From positions 124,001 through 188,000 of the forward strand of contig JASVEC010000004.1 in the NCBI GenBank assembly GCA_030770535.1: a stretch of DNA of 64,000 nt, read 5' to 3'. Positions 15,078 to 25,790 of the stretch are shown here, piece after piece. Position numbers and translations under genes: made by a program. The number at the start of each line of letters is the position of its first letter. Within the stretch, counting starts at the first letter, position 1. The notes under the pieces were generated by a model. That model was given only the letters and a program-made list of their open reading frames with translations. It had not been told where the DNA came from and did no database searches. The DNA comes from Batkoa obscura (Eukaryota; Entomophthoromycota; Entomophthoromycetes; Entomophthorales; Batkoaceae).

Positions 15078-16763
15078 TTAAAGACGAGAATCAGCACTTG
15101 AAATAGTTAAAATATCATTATAACAAAGGGAAGTTAAGAAATCAGCATAATCTTTACCAACAATTTGTTGCTTAAAGTATTCTTTAGCCTTTGGAAACTT
15201 ACTTTGGAAAAATTTATCCCCCATTTGTTGATGTAATTTATTGACTTCTTCATCCAATATTTGTGTTAAATATTCTGGTGTTACTTTTTGACCTTCCGAA
15301 GTAACTACTTGATGATGAGCCCATTGCCAAAGTTGAGATCTAGATATTTCAGCTGTAGCTGCATCTTCCATTAAATTATGAATTGGAACACAACCTACTC
15401 CACGCAACCAAGATTCAATATAAGCTAAACCAACAGAAACATTTGAACGTATACCAGTTTCAGTAATTCTACCACTAACTTTAGTATTTAATAAATCAGC
15501 AGCAGTGATTTCAACATCATCCCTAGAAATATAAAGTTGATTAGGTCCATACATATTTTGTTTGAAAATTTCTTGAGCAACGGATACTAAAGCTGGATGA
15601 GCTACCCAAGTACCATCATGACCTGCTTTAACTTCTCGAAGTTTATCGTTTTTAACTTTATCCATAGCAGCACGATTAGCAGCTTCATCATTTTTAATTG
15701 GAATTTGAGCAGCCATACCACCCATAGCATGAACTCCTCTCTTATGACAGGTTTTGATTAATAATCGTACATAAGCATCCATAAATGGACTGGTCATAGT
15801 CACATCGGAACGATCGGGTAATACAAAGGTAGGATCAAATCGGAATTTTTTAATAAATGAAAAGATATAATCCCAACGACCACAATTTAAACCAGAGGAA
15901 TGTTCTCTTAATTCATAAATAATTTCCTCCATTTCGAAACCAGCTAATATAGTTTCAATTAATACAGTACCACGGATAGTACCTCTTTGCATACCAATGG
16001 TATCTTGAGCAAGGTTAAAGATATTGTTCCATAAACGGGCTTCTAAATAAGATTCCATTTTTGGAAGATAAAAGTAAGGTCCTTGGTTTGCTTTTAAAGA
16101 TGAAAAGGCATTATGGAAAAAGTATAATCCAAAATCAAAGATAGAACCAGAGCAAGGTTCATCATCAATAAGTAAGTGTTTCTCTTCCAAATGCCATCCC
16201 CTTGGACGTACCAATAAAGTACAAATCTTACCATCCTTCTTTAATTCATAACGTTTACCTTCTGGTGAAGTAAATGAAATGGTACGTAAAAGGGCATCTC
16301 TCATATTTATTTGGCCATTAAGACAGTTATCCCAAGTTGGTGAAGTAGAATCTAAAATCACCATTAATTATAATTAATAAGTAAATGAAAACTAATAATT
16401 ACCTTCAAAATCAGCCATAAAAGTATCAGCCCCAGAATTTAAAGCATTGATAACCATTTTACGATCAACAGGCCCAGTAATTTCAACAGTACGATTAACA
16501 AGACCAGGAGCAGGAACAGCAGCCTTCCAAGTAGGGTCATTACGAATATGTTCCGTTTCCTTTAAAAAGTTAGGTAATTCTCCATTACGAATGCGCACTT
16601 CTCTTTCTTCTCTTGCCTTTAATAATGCTTTACGGGTAGGGTTAAAAGTACGATGTAATACAGCTACGAATTGAATCGCTTCTGGTGTTAAAATAGTTTG
16701 CTGTTCAGCGCTAACTTTACCCAATATTTTAACACCGGGTACATTGACTTGATAGTTACTCAT
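15078..16763 (-). CDS. MLS1: malate synthase, peroxisomal (glyoxylate cycle)
   Basis: Condenses glyoxylate with acetyl-CoA to malate, the second special step of the glyoxylate cycle. Two exons: 16403-16763 ([20 protein letters not shown] ...) and 15078-16352, joined in phase at [12 protein letters not shown]. Total ~545 aa, the usual length of isoform A. Motifs: [40 protein letters not shown] (catalytic Arg and Mg-binding Glu), [16 protein letters not shown] (Mg-binding Asp), [12 protein letters not shown]. The protein ends SSADSRL, where SRL is a variant peroxisomal targeting signal type 1. Less AT-rich than its surroundings, suggesting high expression. A CCAAT box lies ~150 bp upstream. Confidence 0.96.
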
Positions 16764-16912
16764 CGTTTATAAATTTATTTGTAGTTTTAATAATAGTTCA
16801 AAAGAAATAAAAAATAATTTTTTAAAGGCTTACTATGAGCTTTATATTTATATTATCTAACTCTAATGTATAATTTTAATTAAGACGTTTACTATCGTTT
16901 TCATTGGTTAAG

Positions 16913-16917
16913 TTGAT
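16913..16917 (-). promoter_or_regulatory. CCAAT box upstream of malate synthase
   Basis: ATTGG on plus, hence CCAAT in gene orientation (as AACCAATG), 150 bp before the ATG. HAP-type complexes bind such sites in fungi. Position only; binding is inferred. Confidence 0.35.
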
Positions 16918-17023
16918 AGGGATGTTTCAAAAAAAGTTAGAATGTTTCCAATCAAACTTTGACTTTCAAATGTCAAACATGCTTTTGATTTCAACCATAT
17001 TGAGTTTGAATTTTTAAGGCAAA

Positions 17024-17118
17024 GAATAGCCGTCACGCTTTAATTTATTTTAGCGCTCTTTTTTTTTGATTTGATGGAAAATGAACGAAAAATGACGTGA
17101 AAGCTATTCTTTTTTAAC
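17024..17118. repeat. short imperfect foldback
   Basis: Left arm AAAGAATAGCCGTCACG and right arm complement AAAGAATAGCTTTCACG enclose about 60 nt. Could be a decayed MITE or a hairpin; no clear target duplication seen. Confidence 0.4.
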
Positions 17119-17552
17119 GGTTTACTTTTTTTTCGATAGTTTAATGCTAACTGAGGTGTTAGTTGTTGTTTTATTCATTATAAATGCTATTGATTAAATG
17201 TTATTTACAATAATGATAACTATAAACAAACTAGAATCAGACTTCTAGTATGAGTAATTATTATAAAGTGTTATAATATTAAAAATATAACAAATTTAAA
17301 TAATAAATGTTTAACAATCACCCAATTTGAAACAGATATTTAGTTTACAGAGAATTCATACTTATATATAGTATAACATATATAACAAGTAATAAAAAAA
17401 TTAAATAGTAATATGTAATGGTAATAATTAATACTATTTATAAACCACAAATAAACTTTTTGCTTTTGATATTTTAAGCCTTTTCAGTAAAATTATTAAA
17501 GGTAGTGTTTATAAAGTTAAGCTAATTCTATAAAAGCTGAATATGCTTTGTA

Positions 17553-17657
17553 AATGGGGGTGTTTTTTTTGGCTTCATCACTTTTTCTATCTTTTAAGCG
17601 CTATTTGAGCGGAAAAATTGTTAGTAAAATTCTTAAACATAGAAATACATCTTCAAA
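17553..17657 (+). mobile_element. MITE family A, copy 2
   Basis: Begins AATGGGGGTGTTTTTTTTGG, core TTAAGCGCTATTTGAGCGG, ends AAATACATCTTCAAAT; the right terminus is the most diverged part. Same ~104-bp length and orientation as copy 1. Confidence 0.85.
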
Positions 17658-18113
17658 TGTTGTTCGAATTTATACCTTTATTAAAGAAGAATTATAGAGC
17701 TTGAAAGCCTATGAGGTTTATTGTTTGCATATTTTTGACAGTTTTTGATATTCTAATTTTATGAATTTTCATAAGAATTTGTGGTTTTTTTAGTTTTTAT
17801 TATAAAAAATTTAATTGCGCTTATATTTTTTAGTTGTTTTGTAAATTATATATGTATTTGTTTTTACTAAGTTATTTTTATATTCAATTTATTTCCATTA
17901 ATATGCTATTTTAGAACATTATGCCTTTATATATTTAATTATTTAAAAGTTTAAATTAATATTTAAGTTTTTAATTCTAAAAAACATGTTTTAATTAAAC
18001 TATTAGCAAGATATTTTATAATATAAAATACATTGTAAAATTGACTAAAAGTTAAAAATTAAACCTTAAAAATTAAAAAAAAATTAAAAGATACTAAAAA
18101 AAATAATAAAGAT

Positions 18114-18595
18114 TGTGAAATATCGGTTCATTAGCTCTAGGATTGATTACAATATGATAATCAATTCAGAGTTCCTTATATAGATTTGCTGTGAGGATTG
18201 CTACCATCTGATCATGAAGAACTTATTGCCCACGTTTTAATGTCCATACTTAGCAACTATAATAAGGAATAACTGTTATAATGTTCCTTATATATAGCCA
18301 CCCAGTTGAAGTATAAAAGAGATTCTTCAACATACTAACTCGAGGCTTTTTTAATTGAATTACTCCCTGATAATGTATCATTAATAAACTCACTAAGTCT
18401 TTCTGACAACATCTTACATAGATTTTACAGTAGTATCTTCTATTATATTTGTTTTACATAATTCATAGCTTATTACGTATTATTTCTATTGAGTTAAGTC
18501 TATCTTAGTTACATAAACTAAGACCGTTCGACTCAAGGCAAGTTAATTAACCAAGAGTAGCTTTTAACTCCGATCACTGAGTATCAACTTTCACA
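18114..18595. mobile_element. solo LTR of an LTR retrotransposon
   Basis: A 482-bp block of more balanced base composition, bounded by the short inverted repeat TGTGAAA ... TTTCACA, and flanked on both sides by the 4-bp direct repeat AGAT (18110-18113 and 18596-18599). This is the signature of a single long terminal repeat left after recombination between the two ends of an element. No internal coding region is seen on either side. Family is probably Ty3-like or Ty1-like, undecided from an LTR alone. An AGTATAAAAGAG box near 18310-18322 could be its promoter. A perfect target duplication suggests it is not very old. It is a fossil and cannot encode anything. Confidence 0.72.
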
Positions 18596-18599
18596 AGAT

Positions 18600-19562
18600 A
18601 AAGCTTTTTTTATTTTTCAATATAAAAAATTTATGCTTTATAATCTTTTAAAAAAATCTTTTTATAAAAACTAATTTACCAAAAAAAGTCTTATTAACCA
18701 ACTTAACAATAAGCTTGTTGCTTTTTACAAAATATAAAAATTTATATAATAATAGTCTTAGGTTGTAATTTTTTTATAATATTTCTGTTTTTTATATCAT
18801 TTAAAAAAATTTAATAAAAATGTTCTTTTACAGTTTTGTAAAATGTAAAATTAATAAAAGACTGGCTCATTTGTATTTTAAAAAAAATTATTACAAAATT
18901 AAAACTTTTATTAATTATACTTTAAACATATATATTTATATTATAAGACCTTGATTTTTTATATATTATATTTTTATTTTTAAAAAGCTTGATTTTTAAG
19001 CTATACTAAATTGATAATTTAATATAGTTAATTAAAAACTTTATTTTTAAACTTTTACTTCATAGAATTTTATTTTTCATTTTTTATTTTTTTATTTTTT
19101 AAATTTTAATATAATAATATTATTATAAAAAAAGCTAAAAATTTGAAGATTTACTATAATAAAAATTATATCTAATTTTAATATATATGTTTTATAAACT
19201 TCTAAAATATTTTTAAGTTATAAAAATTTATGCTCCATAGAAAATAGATAAAAAAGTGAAATGAAAATTTCATCTTAATTAACCAAGCTATTGAACTTAT
19301 TTATATATATTTCTACATTAAAAAAAGAACTTTTTAGCTCAAAAACATTAAGAGATGGCTTTTTTTGTTTGAGTTTTATAACAACTTTATTTAATAGTAT
19401 TTAAAAATGGAAAAATAGATAAAGCTAATAATTACATCTTTACTATAATGTTTGTGAAAACTTTTTTTTCAAAACTAATCACTGCTAAAAAAAGATATTA
19501 GTCATTTATGAAATAAAAAGTAATAATTTTATAAAAATAAACAATTAAAATATTTGATTAAA
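18600..19562. other. gene-free AT-rich DNA
   Basis: Almost pure A/T with homopolymer runs; no open frame, RNA gene or repeat that I can support. Confidence 0.6.
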
Positions 19563-19667
19563 TGCAGATATATTTTTTTGGCTTCATCACTTTTTCTATC
19601 TTTTAAGCGCTATTTGAGCGGAAAAATTGTTAATGAAATTCTTAAACACAAAAATACATCCCCATAT
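19563..19667 (+). mobile_element. MITE family A, copy 3
   Basis: Left end GCAGATATATTTTTTTGGCTTC is degraded, core TTAAGCGCTATTTGAGCGG is perfect, right end AATACATCCCCATATA is intact. Confidence 0.85.
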
Positions 19668-20028
19668 AAATTAAAAATGTGAGATATTTAAAATTATCTT
19701 TAAAACTATTTCTGTACTCAAATATTATTATTTTAGTTAAATCTTTAATAAATCAATAAATGATTGTTTATGACTAAAGCTTGCTTTTGTAATAGCAATA
19801 TTATTTAACATGGGCAAAATAGTTTTAAAGTATTAAAGAATTAATTTTTTATATTATAAAACATAGCTAATACCAAATTTGCATAGTATGAAACATAACT
19901 AATAATAAAGTTTTAAAATGTAAAACATTATATATATATATCTTATTTTATAGTTATTTTCAATTTTCAATTTTCAACTAAATCGATTAAGGTTAATATT
20001 AAAGTGAAATTTTAAATAAAAAACTAAA

Positions 20029-20133
20029 TATGAGGGTGTTTTTTTTGGCTTCATCACTTTTTCTATCTTTTAAGCGCTATTTGAACAGAAAAATTGTTAG
20101 TAAAATTCTTAAACAAAAAATATATCCCCCTAT
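20029..20133 (+). mobile_element. MITE family A, copy 4
   Basis: TATGAGGGTGTTTTTTTTGG at the left, core TTAAGCGCTATTTGAACAG, right end TATATCCCCCTATG. Third copy within 2.6 kb, all in the same orientation. Confidence 0.85.
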
Positions 20134-20572
20134 GCTAAATAATACCTTTATTAGGTATTTCAATTTGCAAAAATTGTAGAAATTGTCTAGGTTTTTGAAA
20201 GGGAGTCGTCTTACTTCTTACGCTAATTCTAATAAAAAGAATTTCAATTATAAAACATCAAGCAACTATCATCTACATATTTTTTAGTAGTTTAAAATAT
20301 ATTTTCACATTTATTAGAATAATAATATTAAGTATATAATAAATAAAAATCCACTAAATACTCTTTTAATAATCTACTCTAAAATTAAGAATTTAGTTTT
20401 CAATTTTTTTTAAATGACAACTTTCAATTACCCCAAAAACCCGGTCAAAAAAGCGCTGAAATAATTCGTGCAATTATCGCAGCTTAGTTGAACATTCTGC
20501 AAAAATTAAATTCACCACAACTACTTGACCAACTTCAAACTATACTGCTTCTTTATTCAAAGTAAGCTAAAG

Positions 20573-20875
20573 ATGTCCTTATTCAAATCTCTTATCGCCA
20601 CTTCTATGCGCTCTTATGCCACCAAATCCCTTTTCGTAGGTAACATGCCATACAAAGCCACTGCTGAAGATCTATCACAGTTATTTGAAAAATATGATGT
20701 ATCTAGAGTCACTATACCAAATGATGAATTAGGTCGTGGACGTGGCTTCGCATTTGTTGAAATTGAAGAAGAATTCGTCGATCAAGCTATTTCGGAAAAT
20801 AATGAGCAGGAGTTTCAAGGTCGTAAAATTCGTGTTTCTGAAGCAGCTAATAAACCTAGGTTTAGTAAACAATAA
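20573..20875 (+). CDS. small single-RRM protein, mitochondrial
   Basis: 100-aa RNA-binding protein. Start chosen at ATG 20573 (MSLFKSLIATSMRSYATK), which gives a basic, Ser/Ala-rich presequence ending in the RSYATK motif typical of fungal mitochondrial precursors. One RRM follows directly: RNP2 LFVGNM and RNP1 GRGRGFAFVEI, closing with FQGRKIRVSEA. Intronless. A paralogue with the same layout lies at 22993-23349 on the other strand. Role presumably in mitochondrial RNA handling; target unknown. Confidence 0.85.
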   Translation: MSLFKSLIATSMRSYATKSLFVGNMPYKATAEDLSQLFEKYDVSRVTIPNDELGRGRGFAFVEIEEEFVDQAISENNEQEFQGRKIRVSEAANKPRFSKQ

Positions 20876-21633
20876 AGGTGAAAGGTACGAATAGAGTTAT
20901 ATTAAAAAGGTGTAAGCTTAGAAATAAACATAAAATAGAACTTTAGTATGAACTTTTTTAAATTATGTTTTCAAGGGTTAAAGTTGAAAATAATGAGCAA
21001 TCTTATGCTTTTTTTAATAAATTTTGAATACCTTTAGAACGATTCATGAGTTTAAACAACAACTCGAGTTTTTTTATAAAAAGATCCGAATCTTTTGGAG
21101 AAAAGTATAAGGCATTGAAATTGTTTTAAAATAGTAACATTTCGTTCTTGATTTCATTGAATTTATCTATATGCACTAAATTTAAAGACAAAGCTTCACT
21201 TACTTTTTTTATGAGACTAAATAACCATTTATATACAGGATCGTTATTAATGTTATTCTAAAAATATCAACCATCATTACAGTAAAAAAACGTCCCACTT
21301 GTGCTTAGTAATTATTCTCCAAAAGTTGATATTAGTTCAATTTCATAAAAGTTAAAGGGACAGTATCAAATATTAGTAGAATGTATTTAATAAACTTAGA
21401 AACTTAAGTGTAACTGTCTTCATTGTCTATGAACGATCAAGCACTAATTTTAAAACGTTAAACTAAATCCTTTAAAGCCTGACAATAATAACAAAAAAGG
21501 GGAAGGAAGATATAGAATAAAGCCATTGGTATAAATTAATAAGTTTAATGATTTTTTTTGTTGATAAAAATAAAATAAAAGTTTGATATAAAAAATTAAC
21601 AATTCTAAACTTGAGTATTCAACTCTAATCTGT
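20876..21633. other. intergenic, convergent 3' ends
   Basis: Lies between convergent gene ends (RRM gene on plus, ISA1 on minus). No gene, repeat or RNA recognised. Confidence 0.5.
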
Positions 21634-22159
21634 TTACACCATAAAACTCTGTCCACAGCCACAAGCTTCCTTTATATTTGGATTATAAAATATAAATTGA
21701 GATGATAGTTTATCATGAACATAATCCATTTCAGAACCAATAATAGATAATAAAGCTTTCGAATCAACTAGCACTTTAATACCTATGATTAAATTCAATA
21801 AATAATTCACTCAAAAGAAAAAAGCTTTAATTTCACTTACCATCTTGTACCACTTCTTCATCAAATTTTTGTTTTTCAGTAACATAATCCAAATCATAAG
21901 ATAAACCAGAACAACCTTTTGTACGTACACCAATTTTTAGTACCTTACTTTCTTGTCCTTGATATAATTCTTTTAACCTTTCAATGGCCGCTGGTCTCTA
22001 AAAATTAAAAAAAAAGAAACATTTAATTATCAAACTAGTTAATGATTGTCAACTATATTTTCAACTTACCAACGTCAATGCCGCTTTTCTTAATCTTAAT
22101 TTAGAACTTGGTTTTCTTACTGCGGCCGCAAATGAATGGCTTATCCTTGTAGCAAACAT
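21634..22159 (-). CDS. ISA1: iron-sulfur assembly protein ISA1/IscA type
   Basis: A-type carrier for maturation of mitochondrial [4Fe-4S] proteins. Three exons: ~22070-22159, ~21843-21997 and 21634-~21782. The first ~25 residues (MFATRISHSFAAAVRKPSSK) are a mitochondrial presequence. The HesB/IscA domain shows RPAAIERLKELY, VRTKGCSGLSYDLDY (first conserved Cys), VLVDSKALLSIIGSEMDYV and the C-terminal ACGCGQSF with the other two ligand Cys. The protein ends CGQSFMV. Complete. A CACGTG E-box and two CCAAT boxes sit ~100 bp upstream. Confidence 0.93.
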
Positions 22160-22250
22160 ATCAATTGAGTTAGAAATTTAATATTTTTAACTAAAAATGT
22201 GCTTTTATTTTTCGTTAGCTAAAAAAAATTTCGTAGTTATACTAAAATTC

Positions 22251-22274
22251 CACGTGACTTTGATTGGCTATTGG
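22251..22274 (-). promoter_or_regulatory. E-box and twin CCAAT boxes upstream of ISA1
   Basis: CACGTG at 22251-22256 followed by ATTGG at 22263-22267 and 22270-22274 (CCAAT in gene sense), 92-115 bp before the ISA1 ATG. Spacing fits a fungal core promoter; binding factors (bHLH, HAP complex) are inferred. Confidence 0.45.
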
Positions 22275-22279
22275 GGAAT

Positions 22280-22992
22280 GTAATTTGCTTAGTTTTGATC
22301 TTATCTAAAATCTTCAATCTTGATCTGGTTTTGAAGATGGGCTGGTTGTAGTAAATTAAGCTTATATTGTAAAGGGGTTAGATGCATGGAAAGGTCCTAC
22401 CTTAACGGAAAAGCTATTCTTTTGAATATCCAATTAGATTATAATTGTAAAATAAAATTTAAAATCATACAATTTAGGGTCAATTTTATTAGTGAATTAA
22501 CAGTATATAATAGGTTTTGATTTTTGGAATTTAATAAACTACATCTATTAATAGGTTTTAATGTCATAAAGGTAAGTGTATGTAAGATAGTATTAAATAT
22601 AAAATTTATTCTTATAGATGAAATGTATGGAATAAAACTAGGTCGAAAATAGATATTGTAAATTTTACATTTTGTTATTAAAAAGTCATGTATATTATAG
22701 TTGCTATTAAGTTGTCATGTTTAAACTATTTTTAATATTCATTGACATTTGCATTTTCACGTTATATTAAAGTTAGTTAAAATATGACTTCAAAAATTTA
22801 ATTCATTATAATTAAACCTCTAGAGAATCTTGTATAAAAAATCATAAATGAAATAAAGAACTATTATTCAATGTCATTTGTTACTCAAAATTAAAATTAA
22901 AAATAAAAATAAGCTAGTTTAATCTATTTATTTTAAAACATAGTAAATAAATTATATTCAAATACCATTATACTATCCTATAAACATTAAAT
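22280..22992. other. intergenic AT-rich DNA
   Basis: Between ISA1 and the second RRM gene; no gene or repeat seen. Confidence 0.5.
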
Positions 22993-23349
22993 TTATTCTT
23001 CCTTATGTTCACTGTTAGCGTTACTATCAGCTCTTGGAACATATTTTGGTTTTGGACTAGTAGCTTCTGAAATACGAATAGTACGTCCTTTAAAATCAGT
23101 GTTATTTAAAGCATTGATAGCTTCAACTGCTCCATCTTCATTAACTTCAACAAAAGCAAAACCTTTACTACGACCTAAACCGTCAATAGGTATACTTACT
23201 CCATAAACTTCGGAGTGACTGGAAAATAATTCAGTAAGTTCAGGTTTGGTAGTAGACCATGGAAGGTTACCGACATAGATTGACTTGCTGGCGTAACTAC
23301 GTACAAAACTACGAGTGATTAATTTTTGAGTCAATTGTTTGGCAAACAT
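22993..23349 (-). CDS. small single-RRM protein, mitochondrial (paralogue)
   Basis: 118 aa. Presequence MFAKQLTQKLITRSFVRSYA ending in the same RSYASK junction as the protein at 20573. Single RRM with RNP2 IYVGNLPW and RNP1 GRSKGFAFVEV, then INALNNTDFKGRTIRISEA and a short Ser/Glu/Lys tail. Intronless. The two RRM proteins flank ISA1 in opposite orientations and are probably an old inverted duplication. Confidence 0.87.
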   Translation of the reverse strand: MFAKQLTQKLITRSFVRSYASKSIYVGNLPWSTTKPELTELFSSHSEVYGVSIPIDGLGRSKGFAFVEVNEDGAVEAINALNNTDFKGRTIRISEATSPKPKYVPRADSNANSEHKEE

Positions 23350-23593
23350 TTTATTTTATTGAAACTTAATTATTTTACTAAGTTACTGATTTAACTTTAT
23401 TGAATTTGAATTCTTGAATCGGGCTTGCTTTATGGGATTTCAAGCTAAAGTTTACTGCTTTAGACTTAAATTATTCTTAAGCTTTAGAATAAAATCAAGT
23501 ATTTAAAAAAATTTAAAGGGCAAATCAAATAACATTTAATTATTCTATTTAATTTCTTCAATTTTTATTTAGATAATTTGTATCTCAATAACT

Positions 23594-25207
23594 CTAATTA
23601 ATTCTTAATTTTGATAGTTCAACTTCTTTATACCAATCAATATTAATTAATAATAAAATAGATATTATAGAAATAAATATTGAGCCAATAACTAATCCCA
23701 ACCATAAACCAACCAATTGTAATTCAAAATAAAAAGCTAACAAAATACTAAACGGAGTTGATATAAATAAAAACGAAAATAAATTCAATTTGGCACCGAA
23801 TCCTTGTCTTCCCATACCACGAAATAATCCACCACAAACACCGCCAATAGTATCAGTAAACTAATTAATATTATTAGCATAATTAAATACAATTGAGGTT
23901 ATATCAAATTTACTTGAAACAAAGCCAACACTGGCAATACATTTTGAAGAATTTTTACAAATTGAGGATCATTGTTATTAAATTGTTTTAAATAATCGGA
24001 TGTCAATAAAATAAATAAACAAGTTATTAAACCATGAATACTACCTACAATAATACAATTCATTGATGTTTTTTTTGCTTTTTTAGCATCCCCTGATCCC
24101 AATGTGTTTCCAATTAATATACTAGCTACTGCTGATGTACCTATAGATATTTGAAAAAATAAGGTACCCAAATTACCCAAAGAACCATGGGCTGCGAGTG
24201 ATGTGGTATTGATATATGAAGCACAAAAGGCTAATATTTCATAAGTCCACCATTCAGAGCATAACATAATTACACCTGGAATACCTAATAAAAATAATAC
24301 AAATTAATATATTCAATATTAACACTACTAATGTTATTACCTAATTTAATAATAATATTCCAATCTTTAAATGCATTTATAGTAAAACCACCCCAAGCCT
24401 GTTTACCATCAATAAATAACACATAACAAATACTAAATAAAAAAGAAGACCAAGTAGATATTACTAGTGATATTGGGGCACCTATAAATCCAATCGATAA
24501 TACTGGATGCCAAACTAATATATAATTACATAATATACAAATGGGTAAACTTAATATTAAAATATAAGCCGAGGCATTGATTATATCTAAATAAATAGAA
24601 ATATATATTAATAAAAGAGTATATAATAAAAGTAAAATATTAGTTTACTTTGAGCTTGTAAATATTTTTTAATACATTCAAAACCAATAAAAGGAGGCAC
24701 TGCTAACAATAACCATTTTAAGTAAACTCCACAAAGTCGACTTAACTCTTCCTCTTGTCCGATCAATAGTAATAGTTCTTCCGCTTTCAACCAAATTGCT
24801 GAGATTGGAAGAAATAAAATTAAAGAAACAAAAAACCCTCTTTGAGCAAATAAGCCTACTAATTTGATATCTTGGCTACCAGTATATGCTTGAGAGCACA
24901 AAGTTTCTAAACAGGATGTCATACCTAAGGCAAATGCAAACCCAGTCATGTTTGCAAACATAGTACTTAAAGCGGAGGAGGCCAATTCAGATTTTCCTAA
25001 CCAACCAACGGAGTAATTGGTAATGAAAGGATTGAGGAATTCGATTAAATAAGAGAGGATGACTGGTAATGACATGATGGAGATGGAAGTACACTTATTG
25101 GACGTTGAAGCGTTTTTTTCGGGTAATAATAAGGTAATTTCATTTATATTATTGAGTGGTGTAGGTCGATTTTTTATTGTTGTGATTGAGGTTGTCATTT
25201 TTAACAA
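23594..25207 (-). CDS. MATE family multidrug/organic cation antiporter (1)
   Basis: Twelve-helix cation-coupled efflux protein of the plasma or vacuolar membrane, eukaryotic ERC1-like branch. Four exons: ~24650-25207, ~24340-24595, ~23910-24285 and 23594-~23860. Signatures: VILSYLIEFLNPFITNYSVG, LETLCSQAYTGSQD (MatE Q-A-x-G motif), WLLLAVPPFIGFECIKKYLQ, GIPGVIMLCSEWWTYEILAF, and FRGMGRQGFGAKLN. N-terminal ~40 residues are a polar cytosolic tail. ATG at 25198 is an alternative start. Closely related to the gene at 31761-33424, with the same intron positions. Substrate unknown. Confidence 0.9.
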
Positions 25208-25790
25208 AAAGTTTAATTTCTGATTTTTGATTTTTTTAATAAGTTTTCAGTCTAGATTTTTGATTTTTCACTAGAATTGGTTATTTTAGTGGATATTGAT
25301 TGGCTCAAGAATATTTATAGTAAATTACTCGGTCTGTTTCATGCTAACCGTCAATTTTTTCTGCAATTTTATTTAAGAAATATGACAATTAATGTGAAAC
25401 AGATTGAGTACTTTAAATATAAATTTAATATTTTTATCCAATATTATTAGAACATATAATGATGTATAATAGTATAGAATTGTGGTGATATTAAAGTGCC
25501 CAATAACAGTTATAAAGTTTATACATAGCTTCTCTCTAGGCAAGGTTAATCTTTAATAATAATAAACTTTTAAATGATCAAATCTTATCTGGTTGTATAT
25601 TTTATAAAATTGGAACATAAATATTGTGATTTAGAAATCAACAATTATAATTCTAAATAAAAATTAAATGTAGATAAACAAATAGACTAGCTTTACAATT
25701 CAATTAAAATAATGTCAATACTTGTTCTTTTCTATTGAAGTAAAATTTATTATTTGAGCTAACTTTTAAATTACTTTAGCACTTAATTAT
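25208..25790. other. intergenic
   Basis: Upstream of the MATE gene; ATTGG at 25274 and 25300 could be CCAAT boxes. No gene seen. Confidence 0.45.

Larger units (their letters stand above)
16764..17552. other. intergenic; malate synthase upstream region
   Basis: No gene seen. An inverse CCAAT box (ATTGG, 16913-16917) lies 150 bp before the malate synthase ATG. A ~100-bp imperfect hairpin at 17024-17118 pairs AAAGAATAGC with GCTATTCTTTT. Confidence 0.5.

Noticed and set aside
18510-18535. Possible tRNA B box (GTTCGACTC)
   Set aside because: No matching A box or acceptor stem; it lies inside the solo LTR.
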